Shown here: positions 34,958-41,446 of the stretch, piece by piece
Position numbering within the stretch: position 1 is the first letter of the stretch
Layout of the letters: every line of letters starts with the position of its first letter
Source of the DNA: a virus
IMG/VR virus record: IMGVR_UViG_3300027708_000088
Span: 1-56,380 of that record
DNA: 56,380 bases
Strand: one strand, 5' to 3'
Made by a program: the position numbers and the translations under genes
Notes under the pieces: model-generated
The model's database searches: none
The model's input: only the letters and a program-made list of their open reading frames with translations
Told to the model about the DNA's origin: nothing

Positions 34958-35031
34958 CGTTTGAGCGCCGTGTGGACGATCATGCCGATCACGGTGACTA
35001 TTAGCACCATGATCCAAAGAACGGTGTGCAT
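34954..35031 (-). CDS. 25-residue membrane peptide
   Basis: The product is one hydrophobic span (residues 3-20: TVLWIMVLIVTVIGMIVH) ending in a basic ALKR tail, so it is probably an inner-membrane peptide with its C-terminus inside. AAAGGA lies 7 bases before the ATG, and the TGA overlaps the next ATG by 4 bases. Its function is unknown; toxin-like, regulatory or subunit roles are all possible. Confidence 0.55.
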   Translation of the reverse strand: MHTVLWIMVLIVTVIGMIVHTALKR

Positions 35032-35041
35032 GTGTGTTCCT

Positions 35042-35227
35042 TTAGGTGTTGTAGGTTTCGGTGGGTGCTGAGTGTTGCGCTGTCCAGTGCATGACGCAGT
35101 CCAAGGAACAGAAGTGTGCGAAGGAGTCTGCGCCGTGGGACAAAATGTAGAACTGCGGTTCGATGGTGGGGTGGATGCGTTGCCATGTGTTGCAGCCGTC
35201 GCGGTCGCAGTGGTAGGCGAGGCTCAC
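35042..35227 (-). CDS. 61-residue zinc-finger-like protein
   Basis: GTG at 35227 overlaps the upstream TGA by 4 bases and fits the coupling seen throughout this operon. The frame stays open upstream but lies over the preceding gene. The product has YHCDRDGCNTW near the start and FCSLDCVMHW about 35 residues later, a Cys2...Cys2 pattern suggesting one bound zinc. Such proteins recur in actinophages without known function. Confidence 0.62.
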   Translation of the reverse strand: MSLAYHCDRDGCNTWQRIHPTIEPQFYILSHGADSFAHFCSLDCVMHWTAQHSAPTETYNT

Positions 35228-35592
35228 CGGGCCGCGACTTCCATGAGGATGGTTTTGGCTTCTTCGGGCCAGTAGGTTTCGGAGTCCCATGCGCCGCCGG
35301 GGCTGTCGCATTTGTACAGCCAGCATGTGATGCGTTTGCCGTCGAGGTCGAGTTGCGGTGTGGCCCAAACTGAGGACAGGAACGTGTAGTTTTCGTCTTG
35401 GCTGGGTATGCCGTCTGCGGTGTAGATGATGCCGGCTGTGTTTGACCAGTCTCCTGCGAGGCCAGCTTGGGCGACCTTGGGTTTGCGTAGGGCAATGATC
35501 TTCGCGGCGGTGATCCAGTCGAACACTTTCGGTTCTTGGTCGGCGTTTGCTTCTGACATGGCGAAGCATTCGGCGGTGCTTAATTCCCACAT
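35224..35592 (-). CDS. Hypothetical protein
   Basis: The 122-residue product has a helical N-terminal third (EPKVFDWITAAKIIALRKP) and a beta-rich remainder (AGIIYTADG, YTFLSSVWATPQLDLDGKR, ITCWLYKC). It starts directly after the TAG of the preceding gene and its stop overlaps the next GTG. No family is recognised. Confidence 0.62.
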   Translation of the reverse strand: MWELSTAECFAMSEANADQEPKVFDWITAAKIIALRKPKVAQAGLAGDWSNTAGIIYTADGIPSQDENYTFLSSVWATPQLDLDGKRITCWLYKCDSPGGAWDSETYWPEEAKTILMEVAAR

Positions 35593-35745
35593 CTACTGTT
35601 CTCGGTTCCGTTCTTTGTTCCGTTCGTTCACATACTTGATCGCGGCGACACGGTTATTGAAGATTGCGACAGTTTGGGCTTGTTCGGGGTCGAACACTTC
35701 CCACACGGTTTCTTCGTAAAGTTTGAGGGGTCCGAGGTTTCTCAT
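35593..35745 (-). CDS. 50-residue hypothetical protein
   Basis: ATG at 35745 overlaps the TGA of the WhiB-like gene by 4 bases. The product starts MRNLGPLKLYEETVWEVFD and ends in a strongly charged helix (NERNKERNREQ). It is short and probably soluble. A longer upstream frame would overlap the WhiB gene entirely and is rejected. Confidence 0.58.
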   Translation of the reverse strand: MRNLGPLKLYEETVWEVFDPEQAQTVAIFNNRVAAIKYVNERNKERNREQ

Positions 35746-36002
35746 GCGGTGACTCGTCGCCGGGTGGTTTTGAGTCGAGCGCGCTGGCTGATTCCCATGC
35801 CGCCCCAGATTCCCCATTCGTTGTTGGCGAGCGCCCATTCCAGGCATGCGGTGCGGACGGGGCATTGCATGCAGATTTCTTTGGCTTCTTGGCCTGCTGC
35901 GGTGTCGCCGGCTTCGTCGGGGAACCAGATTTCGGGATCGTTGAACTTGCGGCAGAGAGCTTGGTCAACCCATCCGACTTGGGTTACATAGCTTTGTTTC
36001 AT
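35742..36002 (-). CDS. WhiB-family regulator (lysogeny-side copy)
   Basis: The 86-residue product has all WhiB hallmarks: four cysteines at C17, C44, C47 and C53 for a [4Fe-4S] cluster, the GIWGG turn at 64-68 and a basic C-terminal tail (RARLKTTRRR). WhiB proteins bind the main sigma factor and change promoter choice. Here it lies in the minus-strand operon and may modulate host transcription from the prophage. It overlaps the neighbouring starts and stops by 4 bases. Confidence 0.88.
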   Translation of the reverse strand: MKQSYVTQVGWVDQALCRKFNDPEIWFPDEAGDTAAGQEAKEICMQCPVRTACLEWALANNEWGIWGGMGISQRARLKTTRRRVTA

Positions 36003-36349
36003 GCGATCCTCCTGTTTTCTGTGACTTGCCGAATGGCTTCGTTTTCGTAGCGTGGGCAGATTTGATCGACGGCGGCGAAGATGATTTCGCCTGCCTCAAA
36101 GGGTGTGAATGGTGAGCCGGGTTCTGTGATGACCGCGCCGATATCGGCAATGGTTGAGCCTTCTGAGAAGTCGGCGCAGATGGCTTGCCCGAGGTTGACC
36201 ATGAGTTGGTCGCTGATGTGGTGGTGGATTCCTACTGCGTCGAGTTCGTTTAGGTATCCGTTGGTGTCGGCGTTGGCTGGCGCGGCGAGGATCAGTGCGG
36301 CCGGCGCGGCGAGGAAAAGTTTTCCGAATTTACTGCATACGTTTGGCAT
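35999..36349 (-). CDS. Secreted DUF732-domain protein
   Basis: The 116-residue product has a signal peptide (basic MPNVCSKFGK, hydrophobic LFLAAPAALILAAPA, likely cut after ANA) and a mature domain with YLNELDAVGIHH, GQAICADFSEG and an AAVDQICPRY end. This is the pattern of DUF732, a small exported domain frequent in mycobacteria, whose two conserved Cys probably form a disulfide. ATG at 36349 is fixed by a TGATG overlap with the upstream gene; an earlier in-frame ATG is at 36361. A phage copy that is exported from the lysogen could alter the cell surface; this is inference. Confidence 0.78.
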   Translation of the reverse strand: MPNVCSKFGKLFLAAPAALILAAPANADTNGYLNELDAVGIHHHISDQLMVNLGQAICADFSEGSTIADIGAVITEPGSPFTPFEAGEIIFAAVDQICPRYENEAIRQVTENRRIA

Positions 36350-36477
36350 CAGCGATCCCATTCCCCGGTGAAGCCGTCGCGTAACGCGCGTAGGCAGTCT
36401 TTGAGGTCTGTAAGGATTTGTTGGGCCTCGCCGGCGGCGTAACGGAGTTGATGGCTGAGGGCTTCAATCCAACTCAT
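36349..36477 (-). CDS. 42-residue hypothetical protein
   Basis: This short gene encodes an amphipathic helical peptide (MSWIEALSHQLRYAAGEAQ, then LTDLKDCLRALRDGF). It overlaps the upstream gene by 4 bases (ATGA) and its TGA overlaps the start of the DUF732 gene (TGATG). The exact joints at both ends are the main evidence. Confidence 0.55.
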   Translation of the reverse strand: MSWIEALSHQLRYAAGEAQQILTDLKDCLRALRDGFTGEWDR

Positions 36478-36719
36478 TGGTGGATTCCGATCTCGCCCAG
36501 GATGGATTGAGTTTCGTTATCGATGCGAAGGACGGGTTTTTGCATGGCGGCGGCAACCATCTGATAGGAGCCGATGAGGTCTGACAGTTCTTCCCATTCG
36601 TCTAGTGCGCCGCCAGTGATGTAAGCGGATGGCGTGCCGTCTGGCTGGTAGTACACCTCGCCTACGGAGTGGGTTTTGCCGTCGAACAGGATGCGGTAGT
36701 TCCAGCAGCCGATGCTCAT
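36474..36719 (-). CDS. Hypothetical protein
   Basis: The 81-residue product begins with a beta-rich half (CWNYRILFDGKTHSVGEVYY, then PSAYITGG) and ends with a helical half (EEWEELSD-type acidic helix, MVAAAMQKPVLR). Small proteins with a WNYR start occur in many actinophages and bacteria without known role. It overlaps its neighbours by 4 bases at each end. Confidence 0.62.
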   Translation of the reverse strand: MSIGCWNYRILFDGKTHSVGEVYYQPDGTPSAYITGGALDEWEELSDLIGSYQMVAAAMQKPVLRIDNETQSILGEIGIHQ

Positions 36720-37024
36720 TTGTCAACCTCTGCGAGCTTGGCGCGGGTTTCGGAGATGGTTTTGAGTAGCTTGACGTGATCCGCTTTGTCTTTGCGTTTG
36801 GCGGCGCGGGTTTCGGGCAGGTCCGCGATGGCTTGCTCAACAATGAGGTTGAGTTCGCGCCATTGCTGGATGGTGGCGACGATGCGGAGTTGGCCGTCGT
36901 CCGGGGTTTTGCCGCCCCACAGGATGAGGAGTTCGGTGTGGTCGGTGACGGGGATGTTGTCGCCGTCGAAGTTGGTGTATTCGGTAACAAGGGGATGGTG
37001 TTTGGCGCGGTAGTGGATTTTCAC
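36716..37024 (-). CDS. Hypothetical protein with coiled-coil C-terminus
   Basis: The 102-residue product has a beta-like N-terminal third (MKIHYRAKHHPLVTEYTNFD), a central ELLILWGGKTPDDGQLR segment and a Lys/Ala/Glu-rich helical C-terminus that could form a coiled coil. It overlaps the upstream gene by 4 bases. Function unknown. Confidence 0.6.
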   Translation of the reverse strand: MKIHYRAKHHPLVTEYTNFDGDNIPVTDHTELLILWGGKTPDDGQLRIVATIQQWRELNLIVEQAIADLPETRAAKRKDKADHVKLLKTISETRAKLAEVDK

Positions 37025-37329
37025 TGGCCGACTCGCTCATGGTTGAAAGGAGCATGCAAATCGACGCTGGCTTCAATCTCGCGGATGTTGTCCAAGTTCA
37101 CGCCCGACTGAATGAGTGCGACACCGACAGCGCCTCTGGCTTCGATGGCTGCGTGTAATTCGCCGCTTGCTTTGGTGCGGTCCCAGCGAGATACGAAGCG
37201 GTCCTTCGATTCAATGGTGTCGGCGTCCCGCGCCGCCCAGAATGCGGCGCGCTTGTCCATCTCCAACTGTGCTAGCGCGGTAACCACCGCTTCGACCAGT
37301 TTGGCCTGGTCGGCATCCTTGAAACTCAT
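37021..37329 (-). CDS. First gene of the minus-strand operon, hypothetical
   Basis: The 102-residue helical product (QAKLVEAVVTALAQLEMDKR, then KASGELHAAIEARGAVG) is the promoter-proximal gene. AGGAG lies 6 bases before the ATG. A predicted promoter and inverted repeats lie directly upstream, so expression of the whole operon may be set here. No family is recognised. Confidence 0.62.
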   Translation of the reverse strand: MSFKDADQAKLVEAVVTALAQLEMDKRAAFWAARDADTIESKDRFVSRWDRTKASGELHAAIEARGAVGVALIQSGVNLDNIREIEASVDLHAPFNHERVGQ

Positions 37330-37396
37330 GTCTGCTCCTGTCTGTCGAGTTTCGGCGACAGGTGCAGACGTTACTACTGACCCTATAGCGGGTCAA
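37330..37396 (-). promoter_or_regulatory. Promoter, operator-like dyads and leader of the minus-strand operon
   Basis: Read on the minus strand, TTGACC (37391-37396) is followed after 17 bases by TAACGT (37368-37373), a good match to actinobacterial housekeeping promoters (-10 TAnnnT). A dyad GACCC-N6-GGGTC (37379-37394) overlaps the -35 and spacer. A second nested dyad runs from 37330 to 37369 (GTCTGC/GCAGAC outside, CTGTCG/CGACAG inside) and surrounds the AGGAG ribosome binding site. A repressor site or a structured leader is likely. Confidence 0.6.
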
Positions 37397-37400
37397 GAAC

Positions 37401-37721
37401 CTACGGGTGGGCGTGTCGGTATGCCTCTTGTACCGCCTTCGGTATGCGCCCGTGTGCGGCGACGGTATAGCCGCGTTCGTTGGCCCAGTATCGGATCATG
37501 TCGAGTTCGATGTTTTGTGGCCGTGAGCCGCGTTTGCGTTCTTTGGGTGGTGGGACTGCGCGCCGGCCGGCCTGGATGTAGGGCTTGACTAGCTCGCGGA
37601 GTCTGTTGGCGTTGGTGGTGGATAGGTCGATGAGGTAATCGACGCCATCGATGGCGAAGCGCAAGGTTTCGTCGGCGGGTTTGCCGTCGAGATCGTCTAC
37701 TAGCACCACTTTGTTTGCCAT
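37401..37721 (-). CDS. lsr2: Lsr2-like nucleoid-associated protein
   Basis: The 106-residue product matches Lsr2, the actinobacterial H-NS-like protein that bridges AT-rich DNA and silences foreign genes. The N-terminal dimerisation domain (KVVLVDDLDGKPADETLRF, then YLIDLSTTNA) is clear, followed by a basic linker (~53-67) and a C-terminal DNA-binding domain (IRYWANERGYTVAAHGRIP). The AT-hook-like RGR of host Lsr2 is HGR here (90-92). AGGGGAAA precedes the ATG. The gene has its own upstream region with repeated GTAAC sites. It may silence lytic promoters, counter host Lsr2 or protect the prophage. Confidence 0.9.
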   Translation of the reverse strand: MANKVVLVDDLDGKPADETLRFAIDGVDYLIDLSTTNANRLRELVKPYIQAGRRAVPPPKERKRGSRPQNIELDMIRYWANERGYTVAAHGRIPKAVQEAYRHAHP

Positions 37722-38318
37722 TGACTGTTTCCCCTATCGGCTTTGTTACTGTCGCGCGCTCGGCGCTCCACAAGTAACTTACTCGCTTTTCGTAACCGGA
37801 CTTGGTTACCACCTCCACCGGGCGAGCATCCGGTGCCTTGTTTGCGTGTCGAGTAGCACGCTTCGCGTGTAGGCAGCGAGGGGAGGGCGCGGTGCCGGGG
37901 TGGTGTGGCGCTGTGTGGGCGGGGTGCGTGGTGGTCTGGGTGTTCGCGCCAGCCGGCGCTCGGACCATCTCCTCCCTGACGGTCGGTGATGGTGCGGATG
38001 CTCGCGTGCGCTCGCAAGTGTCTTATATGCAGGTTGGCATGGGTGCGGCTCGTTGTCCCAAACAGGTGTGTGTGATTCGCGTCACAGTCACACTTGTAGC
38101 ATATTCCGGCCCCTATAAAGCCCTGATCAGCCCGTTTTTCGGGGAAGCGACGGCTTAAAAGTCCCTCGTTTGCGACACGCCGACCGGACATTATCGGAAA
38201 CGCTGCTGGACGGTGGGTGACGTGATTGCCGGGTTGTGCCGTGTGTTGCCGTGGCCTCTAGCTACAGTGAAGCCACACTGCCAAGCATACGAGCGAGGCA
38301 ACTAGGCAAGGGGAAACG
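37722..38318. promoter_or_regulatory. 597-base divergent regulatory gap between lsr2 and the integrase operon
   Basis: No convincing gene lies here. It holds four GTAAC/GTTAC half-sites (near 37744, 37773, 37792 and 37805), including the dyad GTAACC-N6-GGTTAC at 37792-37809. There is also a small hairpin CACGC-TTC-GCGTG at 37857-37869, a GTGTGA-N12-TCACAC dyad near 38069-38092, a TATAAA at 38114-38119 and CGACACGCCGAC at 38173-38184, which recurs in the immunity region. It probably contains the promoters for lsr2 and the integrase operon and may contain the phage attachment site, which I cannot pinpoint. Confidence 0.5.
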
Positions 38319-38495
38319 ATGGCTCGCGCGAAGAAGCTCAAAGAGGGAACCCGCATAGTTCGACCACGGGATGTAGCCACTGTGGTGAGCGATATGGGCG
38401 ATTGGGTGTCGGTCAGGTTGTCGAACGGTGAGTACGAGAATTGGACGCGATACAAGGATGCCGATGGCCCCGGTTTCCTTGAGGTTTCGGAGTGA
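38319..38495 (+). CDS. 58-residue protein coupled to the integrase
   Basis: The short product begins MARAKKLKEGTRIVRP and has a small beta-barrel-like core (VATVVSDMGDWVSVRLSNGE). AAGGGG lies upstream, and the TGA overlaps the integrase GTG by 4 bases. It could be an accessory DNA-binding or directionality factor, but no family is recognised. Confidence 0.65.
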   Translation: MARAKKLKEGTRIVRPRDVATVVSDMGDWVSVRLSNGEYENWTRYKDADGPGFLEVSE

Positions 38496-39730
38496 CCTCG
38501 CAGCGCAGGGCGACGGGTACGGGTGGGCTGTCGAGGCGCGCGGACGGGCTGTGGATTGGCAGCGTCACCTTGCCTACAACGGATGGCCGGCAACGCCGCA
38601 AAACAGTTTCGTCTAGGGATCGCAATGAGGCGATGCTGAAGTTGCGCCAGCTTCACCAGGACGTGGCTAAAGGCAAGGTGACGTATGCGCCGTCAATGAC
38701 TTTGGGTGATTGGCTGGATTATTGGTTGGAGCGGATTGTGCGTCCGAATGTGCGTCCGAGAACCTACACCTCGTATGAACAGGCGGTGCGTCTGTATATC
38801 AAGCCGCATGTTGGTGGTGTGCGGTTGGACAGGCTGACGCCAGCCCATGTGCGGGACATGGTGTTGGCGGTGCAGAAGGTTTCGACTCGTAATGGGCAGA
38901 AGGCGCATCAGACGTTACGGCGCGCGTTGCAGGCTGCTATTGGTGATGGTGTGGTGGATCGTAATGTCGCCGCTGTGGTGTCTCGGCCGGCGCATATCGG
39001 TTCCGATATAGAACCGTTTGAACCGGATCAGGTGCGCCATATCCTGCGGACATCACTTCAGCATGATATTCATCCGACTCGCTGGCTGGCCGCGTTTCTG
39101 ACGGGTTTGCGCCAAGGGGAGTTGTTGGGGATGGAGTGGGATCGGGTCGATTTGGATGCTGAGGTGATGAATGTTCAGTGGCAGTTGCAGTTGTTGCAGA
39201 AAGTTCATGGGTGTGGTGATTCGGTTGATGGGGTGTATCGGTGTTTGAAGGTGCGGCCTGGTTGGTGTCCGCAGGCGCGGTGGGATCATCCGGCGGGGTT
39301 TCGGGTTCGGGAGTGTCATCGGTCTCTGTGTTGGACTGCGCCTAAGTCTGTGGCTCGGGAGCGGTTTGATGTGCCGTTGATTCCGGCGATGGTGGCGGCG
39401 TTGCGGGTTTTGCGGGAGCAGGACACGGGGCCGAATCCTCACGGGCTGGTGTGGCATCACGCCGATGGCCGGCCGGTGTCTCCGCGCGAGGACAATGATT
39501 TGTGGGCGATGCTGTTGAAGGTGTCGGGTATTCCTCATGTGAAGCAGCATGCTGCGCGGCACACAACGATCAGTTTGTTGCAGGAGCGTGGTGTGGATGA
39601 GCCGACGCGGATGGCGATTACGGGCCATTCCAGTGTCGCGGCGCACCGTGGCTATGTGCATGTGTCGGCTCGGCAGGCCGCTGACGCCGCCAATGTGCTG
39701 ACCGACTTGGCGTTTGCTGACGAGGTTTAG
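38492..39730 (+). CDS. int: Tyrosine integrase
   Basis: The 412-residue recombinase has an N-terminal arm-binding region, a core-binding SAM-like domain (~70-165) and a catalytic domain with R207 (TGLRQGE), K285, H353 and R356 (HAARHTT), H379 (GHSS) and nucleophile Y388 (HRGYVHV). An insert at ~240-280 carries five cysteines (241, 251, 259, 275, 280) and may bind a metal; it is not part of the usual core. The enzyme integrates and excises the phage genome and shows the phage is temperate. GTG start coupled to the small gene upstream. Confidence 0.95.
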   Translation: MTSQRRATGTGGLSRRADGLWIGSVTLPTTDGRQRRKTVSSRDRNEAMLKLRQLHQDVAKGKVTYAPSMTLGDWLDYWLERIVRPNVRPRTYTSYEQAVRLYIKPHVGGVRLDRLTPAHVRDMVLAVQKVSTRNGQKAHQTLRRALQAAIGDGVVDRNVAAVVSRPAHIGSDIEPFEPDQVRHILRTSLQHDIHPTRWLAAFLTGLRQGELLGMEWDRVDLDAEVMNVQWQLQLLQKVHGCGDSVDGVYRCLKVRPGWCPQARWDHPAGFRVRECHRSLCWTAPKSVARERFDVPLIPAMVAALRVLREQDTGPNPHGLVWHHADGRPVSPREDNDLWAMLLKVSGIPHVKQHAARHTTISLLQERGVDEPTRMAITGHSSVAAHRGYVHVSARQAADAANVLTDLAFADEV

Positions 39731-39756
39731 ACCTGCGGCGATCCACGCACACCGTT

Positions 39757-39825
39757 TACTGTCTGCATACTGGATAGACGGTATGGGTGTTTGATGTTTG
39801 TTGGTCTACGGCCCTTCTAGGGGCC
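39757..39825. terminator. Two hairpins between the convergent integrase and membrane protein genes
   Basis: TACTGTCT (39757-39764) pairs with AGACGGTA (39776-39783) with one G-U pair, and GGCCC (39810-39814) pairs with GGGCC (39821-39825). Both lie in the 117-base gap between convergent genes and could act as a bidirectional terminator. The region could also include the attachment site. Confidence 0.5.
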
Positions 39826-39847
39826 AAAGCATAGACGTTATCGGTTG

Positions 39848-40603
39848 TCAATACCCACTGTGATATGTCGAGATCGCGGGGGGGGGCTTTCTCATATAGG
39901 CGTTTTTTTGTCGCCATGATCGGCCGGCGGTGAGTACTTTTCCTCCGCTGAATCCGGCGAGGAGGATGACGGTGACGACGATTGCGCCGGGTGTGCTGCC
40001 GTACCCGTGGGCAGCTTCGACGGCTTCAAAGCTGAGGAGTATTCCTGCGATGCACGATGCGAGGTAGAGGCTGAGTATTTTTTTGTCTCCTCGCCGGGTG
40101 TCGGCTCGGAGTCGCAAGATTCTTAGGGCGATGACGGCGAGTAGGTAGCTGAGTGTGGTGGCGACCGATGTCCAAAAGACGCGGATGAAAAAGCCTTCGT
40201 CGGGGTTGACGGCGGGGTCGAGTAGGTAGGGGTTTCGCCATGCACCGGACAGCATGTATGCGGTGACCATGATGATAGTTCCGGTGATGCTGGATGTGCG
40301 AGTCATTCCGTTGAACCACGGTGTTGTGTCGGTGTTGAATCTGTGGCGTCGGTTGAGGCTGATGGTGAATTCGGAGAGGCTGTAGAAGGTGAGTGCGGCG
40401 GCGATGACGTAGGCGTGGCCCCACCACGGGATTTCGTTGCGGAAGAACAGGATTGGAGCGCAGAAGCCGCCGGCTGTGGACAGGGCAATCATTGCCTTGG
40501 TGGTGTGGCCTTCCCAGTATCCCCAGGCGTGGCGGCGCTGCCATGCGGTCCATGTTCCGAGGGCGCACATGATCGTGAAGTAGATGAAGCCAAGTGTCAT
40601 CAT
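39848..40603 (-). CDS. Polytopic membrane protein of the lysogeny region
   Basis: The 251-residue product has about six or seven predicted membrane spans, among them IYFTIMCALGTWTAW, AYVIAAALTFYSLSEF, ITGTIIMVTAYMLSG, ATTLSYLLAVIALRIL and AIVVTVILLAGFSGG. No enzymatic motif is visible. The C-terminal coding end contains a run of nine C (G9 on the plus strand, 39878-39886), which would shift the frame if its length changed. It lies downstream of the repressor on the same strand and is likely expressed in the prophage; exclusion of related phages is one possible role. Confidence 0.78.
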   Translation of the reverse strand: MMTLGFIYFTIMCALGTWTAWQRRHAWGYWEGHTTKAMIALSTAGGFCAPILFFRNEIPWWGHAYVIAAALTFYSLSEFTISLNRRHRFNTDTTPWFNGMTRTSSITGTIIMVTAYMLSGAWRNPYLLDPAVNPDEGFFIRVFWTSVATTLSYLLAVIALRILRLRADTRRGDKKILSLYLASCIAGILLSFEAVEAAHGYGSTPGAIVVTVILLAGFSGGKVLTAGRSWRQKNAYMRKPPPAISTYHSGY

Positions 40604-40655
40604 GTGTTTCTTTCCGGGGTCTGGGGAAAAGTTTTGGAGCGCGGGGTTTGGGTTG

Positions 40656-41036
40656 TTACATGTCTGGTGTGGGGCCGCGCGACAATTTGCGTCTGAAGGA
40701 ATCGTCGCTGAGGATTGTTCTTCGGCGTAGTTCTAGGAGTAGTTCGTCGGTGGGAATGTTTGTGAGGTTTGTGGGGATGGTTTCGTTGATGAGGGCTGGT
40801 TCTAGGCCGGCGAGGATGGCGGTGCAGGCACCGGGTTTCCATCCGAGTTTTGCTTCTAGCATTGCGTAGCTTCCTGGGCTAGCTCGCCGTATGCCGTGTT
40901 CAATGTCGGACAGGGTTCTGATCGTGATGCCCAGGACGTTGGCTAGGTCTTGGCGGGTGTTGTAGCCAAGCTCGGTGCGTCGGACCATGACGTAGTGGCC
41001 GAGGCGTTCTTCGCCGGACTGCTCCAGTCGATTCAT
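40656..41036 (-). CDS. Helix-turn-helix immunity repressor
   Basis: The 126-residue product has an XRE-type helix-turn-helix at ~27-48 (TRQDLANVLGITIRTLSDIEHG), followed by a helical C-terminal part that may dimerise. ATG at 41036 is chosen for its AAAGG and because longer upstream codons lie in the regulatory gap. Its position, divergent from the early operon and next to the integrase, makes it the best candidate for the phage immunity repressor. Confidence 0.82.
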   Translation of the reverse strand: MNRLEQSGEERLGHYVMVRRTELGYNTRQDLANVLGITIRTLSDIEHGIRRASPGSYAMLEAKLGWKPGACTAILAGLEPALINETIPTNLTNIPTDELLLELRRRTILSDDSFRRKLSRGPTPDM

Positions 41037-41189
41037 GCCTTTCAGTGTCACACCGTGTTGTGTGTCTTGTCTACTTTTTGCCTGACTATGTGGGCAATCG
41101 CGGGGTTTGATTGCCGGTGTGCGACACGCCAGACTCAAGGTTGTGAACTGCGGTTATGTGTTTTATTTCCGGTTTTGGGCGCAGATGAG

Positions 41190-41217
41190 TTGACATGAAC
41201 GGAAATTGGTTTACGGT
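41190..41217 (+). promoter_or_regulatory. Predicted early promoter
   Basis: TTGACA (41190-41195), a 16-base spacer and TACGGT (41212-41217, TAnnnT) form a good actinobacterial promoter that would drive the early operon starting at 41261. It lies in the gap between repressor and early genes, the expected place for the repressor-controlled promoter. GACACGCC at 41123-41130 lies ~60 bases upstream. Confidence 0.6.
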
Positions 41218-41260
41218 CTGTTTCACACAAGTTCAGAGATAGGGGCTAGAAGGTCATGGG

Positions 41261-41446
41261 ATGGACAGAATCACCGTTGGACGGGGAGAGGCCGCAGGGC
41301 TTCTCGGAATCTCAGTCACAGAGTTGGACGACGCACGTCGCAGAGGCGATTTGGTTAGTCGGAAGCTCGGGAAGCGAGTCCTCATTGAAGTCGATGAACT
41401 CGTTCGTTTCGCCCGATCTTTGCCGGCCTATGAGCCGCGCCGCTGA
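41261..41446 (+). CDS. Excisionase-like / Cro-like HTH protein
   Basis: The 61-residue product has a MerR/excisionase-type helix-turn-helix (GRGEAAGLLGISVTELDDAR followed by GDLVSRKLGKRVLIEVDEL), the usual form of phage excisionases and small DNA-binding regulators. ATG at 41261 lies 7 bases after AGAAGG. As the first early gene it could direct excision or repress the repressor. Confidence 0.75.
   Translation: MDRITVGRGEAAGLLGISVTELDDARRRGDLVSRKLGKRVLIEVDELVRFARSLPAYEPRR

Noticed and set aside
35042-35590. Full-length 182-codon reading of the minus-strand frame
   Set aside because: Only the last 61 codons look like protein; the upstream part is Arg/His-rich and antiphase to the gene at 35224-35592. 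The shorter GTG start at 35227 is used.
37802-38158. 118-codon plus-strand frame in the regulatory gap
   Set aside because: No ribosome site, no recognisable sequence, and it runs over dyads and promoter-like elements.
39731-39847. Attachment site after the integrase
   Set aside because: No tRNA 3'-end-like core could be seen; only hairpins are evident, so no attP is called.
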